Positions 6,682-15,543 are shown, numbered from the stretch's first letter. The stretch: DNA of 37,286 nt from UBA10449 sp005883585 (GCA_005883585.1 VBFD01000012.1:1-37286), one strand, 5' to 3'. Notes: generated by a model from the letters alone, not told the origin. A program made the numbers and translations.

Positions 6682-7563
6682 TCATTCCTGATACGCGGGC
6701 TCTCGCGGCGCCAGCGCTCGCCAGCGCTCGATCCAACCGCCCTGGATCTCAGGCTGTCTGGGTTCGGCGGCCAGCGCCCGGACCGCCTTCTCCACCCGAG
6801 CGGTGAACTCTCGCGAGCCTTCCTTTGGCTCCGGGGACATCGGCTTTCCAATTCTCACCCGCGCAGGACTGGGCAGCGGCAGCTTCTGGCCCCTCGGCAT
6901 GATCTGGTAGGCCCCGCGAATGTGCATGGGGACGACAGGGGTCCCGGTTTCGTTGGCGAGGTGGCCCACGCCGGGCTTGAACTCCTGGATGCGGCCGTCG
7001 GGGGATCGGCTGCCCTCAGGAAACAGAACCAGGTTCCATCCCGATTTGAGCAGCCGGCTCGAGGCGTTGAGCTGAGCTTGGGCGCCGCCGGTGCGGGAGA
7101 ACGGAAACGTGTTCAGGAACAGGCTCACGATGTTGCCTAGCAGGGGGCGCTTGAACCAGTAATCCGCGGCGGCCGCGACCACGGTGCGGTCCCGCGCGCG
7201 GTCCGAAAGCGCATGAAGGATGAGCGAGGTGTCCGCGTGGCTCGAGTGGTTGGCCGCGAAGATCACCGGTCGTTCTAGCTCCCGCACCCACTCGCGTCCC
7301 TCGACTTTGGGATGGGCCATGACCTCCGTGAAGGGGAGCAACAGGCCGTGCTGGATGAGCCAGCGCAGGGTGCGCACCGGCTCCTGCCGCGCCCAGCCGA
7401 GGTCGCTCGGTGGCGCGGGCACGACGGCGCCTTGCTCGGGCCAGCTGTGCGGGCGGGGCGTGTCCCAGTGCCAACCGCGCCGCATACGCGTCACGTCCTC
7501 GGTGATACGTCCGACGGTTCCGAGCAGCCCGCTGAGCCCACCCTCTCCCGAGTACCAGGTCAC
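6682..7563 (-). CDS. 1-acyl-glycerol-3-phosphate acyltransferase-like (PlsC family)
   Basis: A 293-residue acyltransferase of the PlsC/LPLAT family. The catalytic block NHSSHAD (105-111) has the H-x4-D charge relay, and FPEGSRS (181-187) is the glycerol-phosphate-binding block. PVVPMHIRGAYQIMP near 215-230 matches the later motifs. The first ~90 residues are an unrecognised extension. These enzymes move an acyl group from acyl-CoA or acyl-ACP to a lysophospholipid or similar acceptor at the membrane. GTG at 7563 overlaps the lipoprotein stop (GTGA). It is the last gene of the operon that begins with the fatty acyl-CoA reductase fusion, so an unusual lipid acceptor is plausible. Its end is 6 bases from the convergent F420-type gene. 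Confidence 0.9.
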   Translation of the reverse strand: MTWYSGEGGLSGLLGTVGRITEDVTRMRRGWHWDTPRPHSWPEQGAVVPAPPSDLGWARQEPVRTLRWLIQHGLLLPFTEVMAHPKVEGREWVRELERPVIFAANHSSHADTSLILHALSDRARDRTVVAAAADYWFKRPLLGNIVSLFLNTFPFSRTGGAQAQLNASSRLLKSGWNLVLFPEGSRSPDGRIQEFKPGVGHLANETGTPVVPMHIRGAYQIMPRGQKLPLPSPARVRIGKPMSPEPKEGSREFTARVEKAVRALAAEPRQPEIQGGWIERWRALAPREPAYQE

Positions 7564-8201
7564 AAGTTCATCCTCTGGTTCACTCTGTGGGTCGCACCTT
7601 CCGCGACGGCAGATGGCATGTCGTAAGCGATGAAAAACGAATCGACAACCTTCTTCTGCCAGAAGGCGAAGTAGTACGTGGCGCCGCTCACGTAGCCGCT
7701 GCCGACCACCGATTCCGGACCGAGGCCGGTGCCGGAGCCAGTCATCACGCTGCCACCGACCAGCTGTATGAACGTGATGTCCTTGGGGCCGAAGCCGAGC
7801 AGCGTGGAGTCGGCGCGGTAGGTTCGCGCGGCGATTGCCTGGTCTTTGAACTTGACGACCAATCCGGCGATCAGACCGCCCGTAGGTGCGCCGGTTCCGA
7901 TTGTGGACAGCGCGTCACAGTCAGTCGCTGTCTGTCCGTATGCGGCGTAGTACGCCTCGGTCGCGCCCTGGGTCCTCCACTGCTCCCATTCGGCGGCATA
8001 TTGGGAAGCCGCGACCTGGTCGCTTGACTTCGCTCGGCCGATCACGGTCTGGATGTCGCCGCTTCCGGCGCATTTCACCAGTCCGGACACGTCACCGGGC
8101 TGAAGCGCGATGCTCTGGGCGCTGGCGCCCTTCGAATGAGCCGCTGTCGTGCAGCCCACGAGGGTCAGTACGACCAACAAACCCAGGACGTTGCGGCTCA
8201 T
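7560..8201 (-). CDS. Unknown lipoprotein
   Basis: A 213-residue protein with a type II signal peptide: basic MSR, hydrophobic LGLLVVLTL, and lipobox LVGC with the cysteine at 17. The mature part is polar with two further cysteines (about 44 and 94) that could form a disulfide. A C-terminal segment with ATYYFAFWQKKVVDSFFIAYD is beta-rich. No family was recognised. It is expected to be anchored on the outer face of the membrane. ATG at 8201 overlaps the stop of the LarA-like gene (ATGA), and its own stop overlaps the PlsC start. It is thus translationally linked on both sides and probably belongs to the same pathway. Confidence 0.8.
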   Translation of the reverse strand: MSRNVLGLLVVLTLVGCTTAAHSKGASAQSIALQPGDVSGLVKCAGSGDIQTVIGRAKSSDQVAASQYAAEWEQWRTQGATEAYYAAYGQTATDCDALSTIGTGAPTGGLIAGLVVKFKDQAIAARTYRADSTLLGFGPKDITFIQLVGGSVMTGSGTGLGPESVVGSGYVSGATYYFAFWQKKVVDSFFIAYDMPSAVAEGATHRVNQRMNL

Positions 8202-9775
8202 TCGACGTCGGCGAGAAGGATCGGCGGCATACGCATATGCGTAACGCTCGGGTGGCGCCCGACGGTCTGCTCGGCCATCTCAAAAGCGTCCTCGAGCGTG
8301 GTCGCGCATTTGAAGCCCAGGCGATGGACGACGTCACGCTCACCACCGACGACGATGATGTCCCCCGCGTGCTCCATCGCGTGCGCCGCCCAATACCACG
8401 CATAAAAGGGATGCGCCCCGTGGTACGCGTGTGATTTGCGATAGAGCTGCCGGAACCACGGGTCCTCCGCGAACCGCAGCTCGTACTTGGCCTCGATCTC
8501 CAGTGGCTTCGTCGTGTCGGCCAGAACCTCGTCGTAGAAGTCGATGTAGCTGGGGTGCTGCACCGCATCGAACTCGTACCGACACGGGTGCGTGAGGATG
8601 AGCACGCCACCCTTCCTCAGGACCGGCTTGTTGCGATAGAAGTTGAACAGGTAGCCGACGCCCATGCAGACGACCAGCACCGGGTTCATCGGCGAGTTGA
8701 CGTTGTATGGACCGAGGTACGGCACTCCTATGGTCACGATGTCGGTCTGCCCTTCCACCCGCACGCTGAGCTGGTTCCGCACCGCTTCGAGAGTCTTGTC
8801 GTGGACCGCGTCGACCTGGCCCGCGTTGACGCCGGTCAGCCCGTAGGGGGCCCGCATCGCATGAAAGAAGTTGCGCTTGACGGCCGGCGGTGCGAAATCG
8901 GTCAGCTGCTTTGTGGCGAGGAACATCGCCTGGTCCCGTGCGGTCCAGTCGGTCTCGCGCTTTTGCATGAAGTTCGCGATCGCCGGAAAGGCGTGGTTGT
9001 TGACCGTGGTCTCGATGTGAAACACGCGCACGGTGTCTTCGATGAGCTGGCCCTGCCGGATGCATGAGTGATGCAGCGCGGAGTCGGGCGGGTTCATGTA
9101 CGAGCGCGAGCCGAGGAGGGTCTTCACGTTGTGATGAGCGCGGATGCCGCGATACGTCGCCAGGCCGGTGGCCATCGATTTGTGGCCGCCGTCCATCGGC
9201 ACGAGCGTGAGGTTCACGTAGACGACGAGGTCTGACTCGGCCGCGCGCTTGTGCAGCGTCACCTCTTCGCCCTGGGCGGTCTTGCCGATGTAAACGTTGG
9301 CCTCCGGGTCCTCGCCATCGTGCTGGTAGAGGCGGTCGGGCCAGAACGTGGTGAAGATACGATCGCCGACGATGTGGCGGATCTCGTCCGCTGTCATGCG
9401 GCGATGCAGGCCGAGCGCCGCGATGAGGTGGATGTCCTCGACTCCGGCCACGGCGGCCATGTCGATGACCTCCTCCATCACCAGCTGACGCACGTCCGGC
9501 GCGGCCATCGGTGGCAGCGGCAGCGACAGGTCGTCGAAGGCGATGGTGAGCTTCATGCCACGGCGGAGCAGCGACTTGAGCGGGTCGTCCTCGAGCGGCT
9601 TGCCGAGCGCTCGCTTGATGGCACGCTCTGGATGGGCGATCGGCTCCAGCGGGTCGGGCGGATACACGATCCGGGAACCGAGGGGCAGCTTCTCGAGGCG
9701 CACGCCCTCACCGAACTGAAACAGCACCGGCGGAGTGTTGCGATCGACCTCGATGACTGCTCCTGGGCGCGGCAT
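8198..9775 (-). CDS. LarA-like (DUF2088) nickel-pincer-type racemase/epimerase homologue
   Basis: A 525-residue member of the lactate racemase LarA superfamily. Recognisable blocks are IAFDDLSLPLPPM (about 78-90), the GLHRRMT histidine motif (122-128, like GtHR in LarA) and DGGHKSMATG (195-204). K199 sits where LarA carries the lysine that binds the nickel-pincer nucleotide cofactor. Classical LarA is about 425 residues, so this belongs to a longer subgroup with an extra ~100 residues. LarA proteins racemise or epimerise 2-hydroxyacids by hydride abstraction. No larB, larC or larE cofactor gene is in this window. ATG at 9775 overlaps the dehydrogenase stop (TGATG). The context suggests a hydroxy-acyl or lipid-linked substrate; that part is inference. 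Confidence 0.85.
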   Translation of the reverse strand: MPRPGAVIEVDRNTPPVLFQFGEGVRLEKLPLGSRIVYPPDPLEPIAHPERAIKRALGKPLEDDPLKSLLRRGMKLTIAFDDLSLPLPPMAAPDVRQLVMEEVIDMAAVAGVEDIHLIAALGLHRRMTADEIRHIVGDRIFTTFWPDRLYQHDGEDPEANVYIGKTAQGEEVTLHKRAAESDLVVYVNLTLVPMDGGHKSMATGLATYRGIRAHHNVKTLLGSRSYMNPPDSALHHSCIRQGQLIEDTVRVFHIETTVNNHAFPAIANFMQKRETDWTARDQAMFLATKQLTDFAPPAVKRNFFHAMRAPYGLTGVNAGQVDAVHDKTLEAVRNQLSVRVEGQTDIVTIGVPYLGPYNVNSPMNPVLVVCMGVGYLFNFYRNKPVLRKGGVLILTHPCRYEFDAVQHPSYIDFYDEVLADTTKPLEIEAKYELRFAEDPWFRQLYRKSHAYHGAHPFYAWYWAAHAMEHAGDIIVVGGERDVVHRLGFKCATTLEDAFEMAEQTVGRHPSVTHMRMPPILLADVE

Positions 9776-10956
9776 CAGATCCTCAATGGTCGCAGGTCAA
9801 ACGCGACCTTCACCGCGCCCAGCCGCCCCGCGCTCATCGCATACGCGATCGCGTCGCGATATTCGCCGAGGCCGAAAAGCGGACCGGTGAGCTTTTCCAG
9901 ATGCAGGTCAGGCGCCGCTTCCATTGCCAGCTCGAACGTGCGCTTGCCCTTTCGCTTCGGCTCCGCGCCGTACGCGTAGGCGCCCATCACCGTCAGCTCC
10001 CGCTGCCATATGGCGGCCCAATCGACCTTCTCCTCACCGGGCATCCCGACGGCGACGACAGTGCCCCCCTCGCGCGTGAATCGAACGGCGTCGCTCAGGC
10101 TGCCGGCACGACCCACGCACTCGAAGGTGACATCCGCGCCACCCAGCAGCAGCGAGCGGTCGACGCCGTCGAGACGGCGCGCGCGGGTCGCGAAACGGAT
10201 CCGCTGGTAAACGTCGCCCGGGTCGATCACCTGGTCGGCTCCGAGGTCCTTCGCAAGATCGCGCTGGGTTGGATGCTTGGCGACCGCGATGAGCCGCTTA
10301 GGTGGCGTGAACAACTTGATCGCGGCAACCGTCAGCAGTCCGATCGTGCCCGCGCCCAGGACGACGACGATGTCGTCCTTGGTGGCCGCACCGCGGAGCG
10401 CGGCGTGGACGCAGCACGCAAATGGTTCGATGAGCACCGCAGCTTCGTCGGAGAGGGTCTGCGGGACCGCATGCAGCTGGCTCGGGTGCGCGACCAGCAC
10501 CTCACCCCACCCTCCTCCGGTGTCGGCGCAGTAGCCCGTCTGGAGCCCAACCTCGATCGGGCCCTCGGTCACGTTGTAACAAAGGCCAGGCCGGCCCTCG
10601 GCACAGCGCGTGCAGGGCGGATCGATGCCGCGCACCTTGCATCCGAGCGCGGGCTCGATGACGACCCGGCTGCCGTCGTCGAGGGTACCCACCACCTCGT
10701 GACCGGGCACGAACGGATAGCTGGTCAGCGGATCGAGATAAAGTGAGGCGTGGCCGCCGATCGCGGAGAGGTCGGAGCCGCAGATTCCCGAAAGCGTGGG
10801 CGACACGCGCACCCAGTTCGCAGCGGGCAGCTCGGGTTCGGCCACGTCGCCGAGGTGGAGCATCGAGAGCGCGCTCGTGGCCACCTCCGGCCGGCCACCC
10901 GCTGCCCTGACGATGGCGTAGGACGGAATACTTCTTACGTACTGGAGAGCTAGCGT
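9775..10956 (-). CDS. Zinc-dependent MDR alcohol dehydrogenase; start codon uncertain
   Basis: A medium-chain dehydrogenase. The catalytic zinc block is GICGSDL with a GHE in PFVPGHEVVG. A cysteine-rich structural zinc lobe follows (CTRCAEGRPGLC), and the nucleotide-binding glycines are VVLGAGTIGLL. It should oxidise or reduce an alcohol/aldehyde pair with NAD(P). The conserved opening SIPSYAIVRAAG lies upstream of the first downstream ATG (10866), while the only upstream ATG (11046) lies 97 bases inside the preceding gene. No ATG, GTG or TTG falls between. An in-frame ACG at 10956 sits 7 bases after GGGAGG (10964-10969) and is used here as a provisional start. Position in the operon suggests it works with the acyl-CoA reductase, for example on its aldehyde product. 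Confidence 0.85.
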   Translation of the reverse strand, partial: TLALQYVRSIPSYAIVRAAGGRPEVATSALSMLHLGDVAEPELPAANWVRVSPTLSGICGSDLSAIGGHASLYLDPLTSYPFVPGHEVVGTLDDGSRVVIEPALGCKVRGIDPPCTRCAEGRPGLCYNVTEGPIEVGLQTGYCADTGGGWGEVLVAHPSQLHAVPQTLSDEAAVLIEPFACCVHAALRGAATKDDIVVVLGAGTIGLLTVAAIKLFTPPKRLIAVAKHPTQRDLAKDLGADQVIDPGDVYQRIRFATRARRLDGVDRSLLLGGADVTFECVGRAGSLSDAVRFTREGGTVVAVGMPGEEKVDWAAIWQRELTVMGAYAYGAEPKRKGKRTFELAMEAAPDLHLEKLTGPLFGLGEYRDAIAYAMSAGRLGAVKVAFDLRPLRI

Positions 10957-13310
10957 CTGACCGCCTCCCGATACTCCGGCGAGCGCGGATCGGGCATAGG
11001 CAGGCGCCAGTTGCCCGGAGCCATCCGCCAGCGCTCCACCCGCCATCCGCGCTGCCCCGCCACCTGCGAAAGGCGCGCGTCCGGGTTGACCGCGACCGGG
11101 CTTCCCACCAGCTCGAGCATGGGCAGGTCGGAGAGCGAGTCCGCGTACGCGAAGCTGTCGGCCAGCACCAACGAATTGCGAGAGGCGTACTCCTCGAGCA
11201 GGACGCCGCGCGCCTCACCTGCCGGCGGCGGCGATTCGAGGTCGCCGGTCAAGCGCCCGTCCCGAACCAGCAGCCGGGCACAGTCGACCTCGACCTCCAA
11301 CAGCTCGGCGAGAGGCTCGACGACCACGTCGAGCGCCCCGGTCAGCAGCAGCACTCGGTGTCCGGCGCGCTTGTGCTCCCGGATCCGGCGCATGCCCTCC
11401 GGATAGATGCGCCGCAACGTCACCGAGTTGAGCGCTTCGCGACCGAGACGTTTCATGACCTCGTAGTCCAGGCCGTCGTACTCGCGATAGAAGCTGCGCT
11501 GGAACTCGGCCCGCGAGCGCCGCTCCAGATAGAGCCAACGCGGCGCCTCGCGCGCCATCTGCGCCATGAAGGCCGGCCACTCGTCCACGGGCTGGGCGCG
11601 CAGGCGCATCCAGAGGAAGTATTCGACGACGTTGGTCTCGACCAGAGTTCCGTCGACGTCGAAAACAGCGAGCACGTCCCCGCGGCCGGTGCGCTTGTCG
11701 ATCGCCGCTCGCACAGAGCTCGTCTCAGGCTTGGGCGCGGTGCTGCCGCTCGGCTGGCGCCCCTTGCGGGCAACCGTTTCCGCACGCGACATGCGCACCA
11801 CGGTTGGGAAATGAACGTCCTGAAAGTAGTGCTCCCACTTGTACAGCGCGGCATCGAATGGGAAGGTCTTGCGCTCGGCTGCCGGAACGCGCTCCCAGAC
11901 CGACATCAGGTTGCGCGTGTCGAAAATGCAATCGACCTCGGTGTAGACGCCATAGAGCTGGATTAGGTTGAGGCCGCGCTCGAGTCGTTCGCGCTCTTCA
12001 TTGAGATCGTCCGACAGGCTCGCGACGCTCGCCCCCAATGGAAGTCGCTCGACCGCCCACTGCGCCGCGCTCACGAACCGCAGAGCGGCCTCACCCTTGG
12101 CGGCCAGCTCGCCGCGCGTCGGATACGTCCACGTGGGCGTGCCGATCGCCTGCCCGTAACGGTCGCGCAGCGGGTGCTTCGTGTAATAGCGAGTCGCCTC
12201 TTCTGCCATCTCGCGAAAGCGCAGCGGGTTGCGGCTCCCCGACGCCGCGTGATAGATCCGCGGCTTCGAGTCGGGCGGCGGGTTGGAAGCTACCGCGAGC
12301 ACCGTGTTGACGACGAAGTCCGCAGGAATGATGTCGAGCAGCGAATCGGGAAGGCCGGAGAAGTCGCGCAAGATGCCGCGGCCGAAGGCGAGGATCAGTG
12401 GCTCCGCCATGCGGAACCCTTCAAGCCATCCGGGGAACGGTTCATCGAGCGCGCTCTCGATGATCGACGGCCTGACGATCGAAAGCGGGATGTCGCCGTG
12501 CAGCTCGACCACCGCGTGCTCGGCCATCGCCTTCGTGAAGGAGTAGATGTCGGCGAACCCCATCGAGTTCGCGTGCACCCGACCGCGTTCGATCAGGCGG
12601 TCTTTGACCCACCGCTCGCGCAAGCGCTCGGTTGCCCGCGCCACCGCCGGCGTCCCTGCGGGCCCCATGCGTGATGTCGCCTCGCGTCGCAGCTTCTTCA
12701 AGACCTCCGGCCGCCTCGACTCCTCCTCGACCGGACCTCGCAGGGTGGTCAGCACCGCCGCCTCGTGTCGCCAGTTGAGCCCTGGGTCGAGGGGTGGCTC
12801 CTCGCGCACGAGACCGCGGAGCATCCCGCCCACGTAGGCGGTTGAGATGTGCACGAGGTGCGGGTGGGCGCCGTAGGTCTTCAGCGCTTCGACCAGGCGA
12901 GCCGCACCGAGAAGGTTGGTCTGCGCAGACAGGTCAGCCGGGTTGTCGAATTCGACCGCGGCCGCGGAGTGGATGACGATGTCGCATGAGTGCAGCTGCT
13001 CGCGTCCGTGATCGGTCAGCGCGAGCCCATCGCGACCGAGGTCGATCTCCAGCACCGCGAGCTTTTCTTTGGCGAGCTTCGCGAATCGCGCCTCGCCCAA
13101 TTCCTCCTTGAGTCGCTTGAATGCCGGGCTCGACAGCACCTCGCGCTCTAGCCGCTCGGACGCCGGCCGGCGCGCGCTGGAACGGATGGCGAGGTTGATG
13201 CGGCCGACGTCGGGAATCGAACGCAGGCATTTCTCGACGATCGACTTGCCCAGGAAACCGGTGCTGCCGGTGACCAGAATGGTCTTGCCTTTGAAGGCCT
13301 CAGCTATCAA
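10950..13310 (-). CDS. Fatty acyl-CoA reductase fused to HAD-IB phosphatase
   Basis: A 786-residue two-part enzyme. Residues ~1-510 are an extended SDR of the fatty acyl-CoA reductase (male sterility) type: NAD(P)-binding GSTGFLG (15-21) and active-site YSFTK (256-260). This part should reduce acyl-CoA to aldehyde or alcohol. Residues ~545-770 are a HAD subfamily IB phosphatase (SerB-like): DVDGTLV (551-557) with the nucleophile D551, LLLTGALD as motif II, and DSLSDLPML as motif IV. A low-complexity linker (about 508-540) joins them. TTG at 13310 is the only start before the Rossmann strand; no Shine-Dalgarno is seen and a small hairpin lies just upstream (13313-13332). It is 37 bases after the M23 stop and is the first gene of a coupled operon with ADH, LarA-like, lipoprotein and PlsC. 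Confidence 0.9.
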   Translation of the reverse strand: MIAEAFKGKTILVTGSTGFLGKSIVEKCLRSIPDVGRINLAIRSSARRPASERLEREVLSSPAFKRLKEELGEARFAKLAKEKLAVLEIDLGRDGLALTDHGREQLHSCDIVIHSAAAVEFDNPADLSAQTNLLGAARLVEALKTYGAHPHLVHISTAYVGGMLRGLVREEPPLDPGLNWRHEAAVLTTLRGPVEEESRRPEVLKKLRREATSRMGPAGTPAVARATERLRERWVKDRLIERGRVHANSMGFADIYSFTKAMAEHAVVELHGDIPLSIVRPSIIESALDEPFPGWLEGFRMAEPLILAFGRGILRDFSGLPDSLLDIIPADFVVNTVLAVASNPPPDSKPRIYHAASGSRNPLRFREMAEEATRYYTKHPLRDRYGQAIGTPTWTYPTRGELAAKGEAALRFVSAAQWAVERLPLGASVASLSDDLNEERERLERGLNLIQLYGVYTEVDCIFDTRNLMSVWERVPAAERKTFPFDAALYKWEHYFQDVHFPTVVRMSRAETVARKGRQPSGSTAPKPETSSVRAAIDKRTGRGDVLAVFDVDGTLVETNVVEYFLWMRLRAQPVDEWPAFMAQMAREAPRWLYLERRSRAEFQRSFYREYDGLDYEVMKRLGREALNSVTLRRIYPEGMRRIREHKRAGHRVLLLTGALDVVVEPLAELLEVEVDCARLLVRDGRLTGDLESPPPAGEARGVLLEEYASRNSLVLADSFAYADSLSDLPMLELVGSPVAVNPDARLSQVAGQRGWRVERWRMAPGNWRLPMPDPRSPEYREAVRR

Positions 13311-13312
13311 GA

Positions 13313-13332
13313 CCGACTGATTCTAGAGTCGG
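13313..13332 (-). promoter_or_regulatory. Small hairpin before the FAR-HAD gene
   Basis: CCGACT (13313-13318) pairs with AGTCGG (13327-13332) around an 8-base loop. It sits directly before the TTG start, in the 37-base gap after the M23 gene. It could weaken readthrough or shape translation initiation. No U-run follows, so a simple terminator is unlikely. Confidence 0.3.
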
Positions 13333-13347
13333 CGGTGGGGCGCCCTG

Positions 13348-14430
13348 CTATACAGCCTGTCCATGGTTCAGGCGTGGCGTTTGGACGGACGTCGAGCCTC
13401 CCGCGTCAGTCCATCCGAGGTCCGTCGTGACCGAGGCCCAGAACCAGTAGGACTCGTCGGCGCGTCCCTTGAAGACCGCAGAGCCCGCGCCCACGCCCCC
13501 CAACCACGGCTTCATCCGGCCGTCCTGCATGACCACATCGACCTGGAAGTGCGTTCCGCCGCCTGGGCTCGACCATGACACGTCGATCGAGTTGGGATCG
13601 CTCGCATCCTGCGTCGCCGTGACGGTGACCGCCGGCAGCGCCACATCGGCGTATCGCGGCGAACCTGTGAGCCAGAGGTCGCCGAGGTCCCACGGCCACG
13701 GGTCTGGGGACGACCCAGACCAGCCATAGGGATCGACCGGCGTCTGGCTGCGGTGGACGTAGTACACCCCGAAATGCAGGTGCGGGCCGGTGGCGGTACC
13801 GGTCATTCCGGAAATGCCGATCACCTGTCCACGACGGACGTACTGGCCCTTGGCGACGTCGATGCGAGAGAGGTGGCCGTAAAACGTGAGCAGCCCGTTG
13901 CCGTGGTTGATCTCGATCGTCATGCCGCTCAAGCACTCGTGGCAGTTGGGGTCGAGCCAGTTCGCGTACATGACGGTCCCGGGGGCGGCGGCGGCGACCG
14001 GCTCGTAGGTCAGCCCGTAGTCGTAGCCGTCATGGCCGTCGTAGTAGAGGTAGTCGTGGCCGCCCGGCGTCTGTGCGTACCCCTCGCTGAAGCTTGGGTC
14101 GGGCCCGCCCACCTGGCTCGTCGCCTCTACGCCGTCGTAGCGGCAGACGCGGCCGTTGGTCCCGTAGTCCGGGAAGCAGTGGTCGAACAGCGATGTGACG
14201 ATGTGAGGCCCCATGAACGGCAGCGTGAGAAAGGCGCCCGATGCCGGCTTCGAGCTCGTGTTGCCGGCTCCATCCTCGAACGGTCCGTAAGCCGTCTGGC
14301 TGGGATAGAACCAGCGCACGTAGCGATCGTGCTTCTGTCCAGGCGGCAGCGCCTGCGACGCCTGGGCCGGTGCGCTCTGCAACAGCAGGAACGCCACGGC
14401 GGCGAATGGGATCAGATGGCGGATGCGCAT
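13348..14430 (-). CDS. Secreted M23 family peptidase
   Basis: A 360-residue exported protein. An N-terminal signal peptide (MRIRHLIPFAAVAFLLL, then AQA) should direct Sec export. The peptidase M23 (lysostaphin-type, LytM) domain lies in the middle: AAPGTVMYANW, the zinc motif H-x3-D in GHDGYDYG, YGHLSRI, then GPHLHFG with the third ligand. These zinc enzymes cut peptidoglycan cross-bridges or act as regulators of amidases. A C-terminal ~100-residue region with a fibronectin-like feel (DPNSIDVSWSSPGGG) probably binds substrate. ATG at 14430 is chosen because it opens the signal peptide; a longer frame runs across the divergent oxidoreductase and is not real. It is 37 bases upstream of the lipid-like operon and may be co-transcribed. 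Confidence 0.9.
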   Translation of the reverse strand: MRIRHLIPFAAVAFLLLQSAPAQASQALPPGQKHDRYVRWFYPSQTAYGPFEDGAGNTSSKPASGAFLTLPFMGPHIVTSLFDHCFPDYGTNGRVCRYDGVEATSQVGGPDPSFSEGYAQTPGGHDYLYYDGHDGYDYGLTYEPVAAAAPGTVMYANWLDPNCHECLSGMTIEINHGNGLLTFYGHLSRIDVAKGQYVRRGQVIGISGMTGTATGPHLHFGVYYVHRSQTPVDPYGWSGSSPDPWPWDLGDLWLTGSPRYADVALPAVTVTATQDASDPNSIDVSWSSPGGGTHFQVDVVMQDGRMKPWLGGVGAGSAVFKGRADESYWFWASVTTDLGWTDAGGSTSVQTPRLNHGQAV

Positions 14431-14493
14431 CAGGTTCAAGACTGGGTCCGCGCGCCATACAACGGGCCGCGGATTGGTTAAGTTTCGCAAATC

Positions 14494-15543
14494 GTGGCCC
14501 ACGAGTCTGTCGATGTGAGCGTCCTGAGCCAGGGCAAGGTGGCCGTGTACGAGGAACCAACCGGACCCTCGGGGGTCAGGGTCCGAGAAAGACCTCGAAC
14601 TCACCCAAGGCCAGGGTCCGTCGCCGTAGAGATCCGCGCGGCATCGCTCAACCACCTGGATCTGTGGCTCGCGCACGGTGCGCAGCGCATCCCGCCGCCA
14701 CGAGTGATCGCCGGGGATGGTGCCGGCGTCGTGCACGAATCGGGCGACCCCGCCTGGAAACCGGGGGACGAGGTCGTCCTCTTCCCGACCTTGTGTGACT
14801 GGGAATGCGAATGGTGCCGCGCCGGCGAGAACGTGCGCTGCCCGCATTTCGGCGTGCTTGGCGAGCACTCGGACGGCGCGGCGTGCGAGCTCATCCACAT
14901 CGATGCACGCAATGTCTTTCGCAAGCCGGCGGCGCTCACCTGGGAGGAAGCCGCCGCCTTTCCGCTGACCTTCCTCACGGCGTGGCGGATGCTGACAACG
15001 CGTGCCCAGCTGCGGGCCGACGAGACCGTCCTCGTGATCGGAGCAGGCGCGGGCGTCGCCGTGGCAGCGATTCAGATCGCGAAACACATCGGCGCGCGAG
15101 TCCTGGCAACCAGCCGCTCAGAAGCCAAGAGGAAGCGCGCGTTGGAGCTCGGCGCCGACCTGGCTTTCGACTCCGGGGGTTTCAGCAAGGCGGTTCGCGA
15201 GGCGACCGGCGACGGCGTCGACGTCGTGTTCGAGCACGTCGGTCCGGCGACGCTCGAGGAATCGATGCGTTCGCTCGCGATGGGCGGGCGCATCGTCACG
15301 TGCGGGTCGACGTCGGGCGTGAAGGCTGAGATCACCATGCCGCGCCTGTTCTTCCGGCATGCCGGCCTGCTGGGGTCGACGATGGGAAATGCATCGGAGT
15401 TCGAGGCTCTGCTGAAGGCGATCGATCGCGGGCTGCGCCCGGTGGTCGACTCGGTCTATCCGCTCGATGAGGTGCAGGAGGCGCTCACGCGGCTCGACGC
15501 CGCCGAGCAATTCGGGAAAGTCGTCCTATCGGTGTCCTCCTGA
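14494..15543 (+). CDS. MDR-family zinc-type alcohol dehydrogenase/quinone oxidoreductase
   Basis: A medium-chain reductase/dehydrogenase of up to 349 residues. The GroES-like half contains AASLNHLDLWLA, GDGAGVV and a structural-zinc cysteine set (CDWECEWCRAGENVRC). The Rossmann half begins VLVIGAGAGVAVAAIQIAK. NHLDLW replaces the GxCxSD zinc loop, so the catalytic zinc cysteine is missing, as in many quinone oxidoreductase relatives. An NADPH-dependent enone or quinone reduction is likely but the substrate is unknown. The first GTG is at 14494; GTG 14539 or 14545, closer to the usual K-V-A-V-Y opening, are also possible. It is divergent from the M23 gene and monocistronic. Confidence 0.88.
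   Translation: MAHESVDVSVLSQGKVAVYEEPTGPSGVRVRERPRTHPRPGSVAVEIRAASLNHLDLWLAHGAQRIPPPRVIAGDGAGVVHESGDPAWKPGDEVVLFPTLCDWECEWCRAGENVRCPHFGVLGEHSDGAACELIHIDARNVFRKPAALTWEEAAAFPLTFLTAWRMLTTRAQLRADETVLVIGAGAGVAVAAIQIAKHIGARVLATSRSEAKRKRALELGADLAFDSGGFSKAVREATGDGVDVVFEHVGPATLEESMRSLAMGGRIVTCGSTSGVKAEITMPRLFFRHAGLLGSTMGNASEFEALLKAIDRGLRPVVDSVYPLDEVQEALTRLDAAEQFGKVVLSVSS

Noticed and set aside
6711..6731. Tandem 10-base repeat near the PlsC end
   Set aside because: Only two copies inside coding sequence, explained by the similar codons of the C-terminal Trp/Arg/Ala-rich stretch.
14494..15087. Upstream extension of the M23 peptidase frame
   Set aside because: It lies antisense to the MDR oxidoreductase and precedes a clear signal peptide at 14430, so it is not coding.
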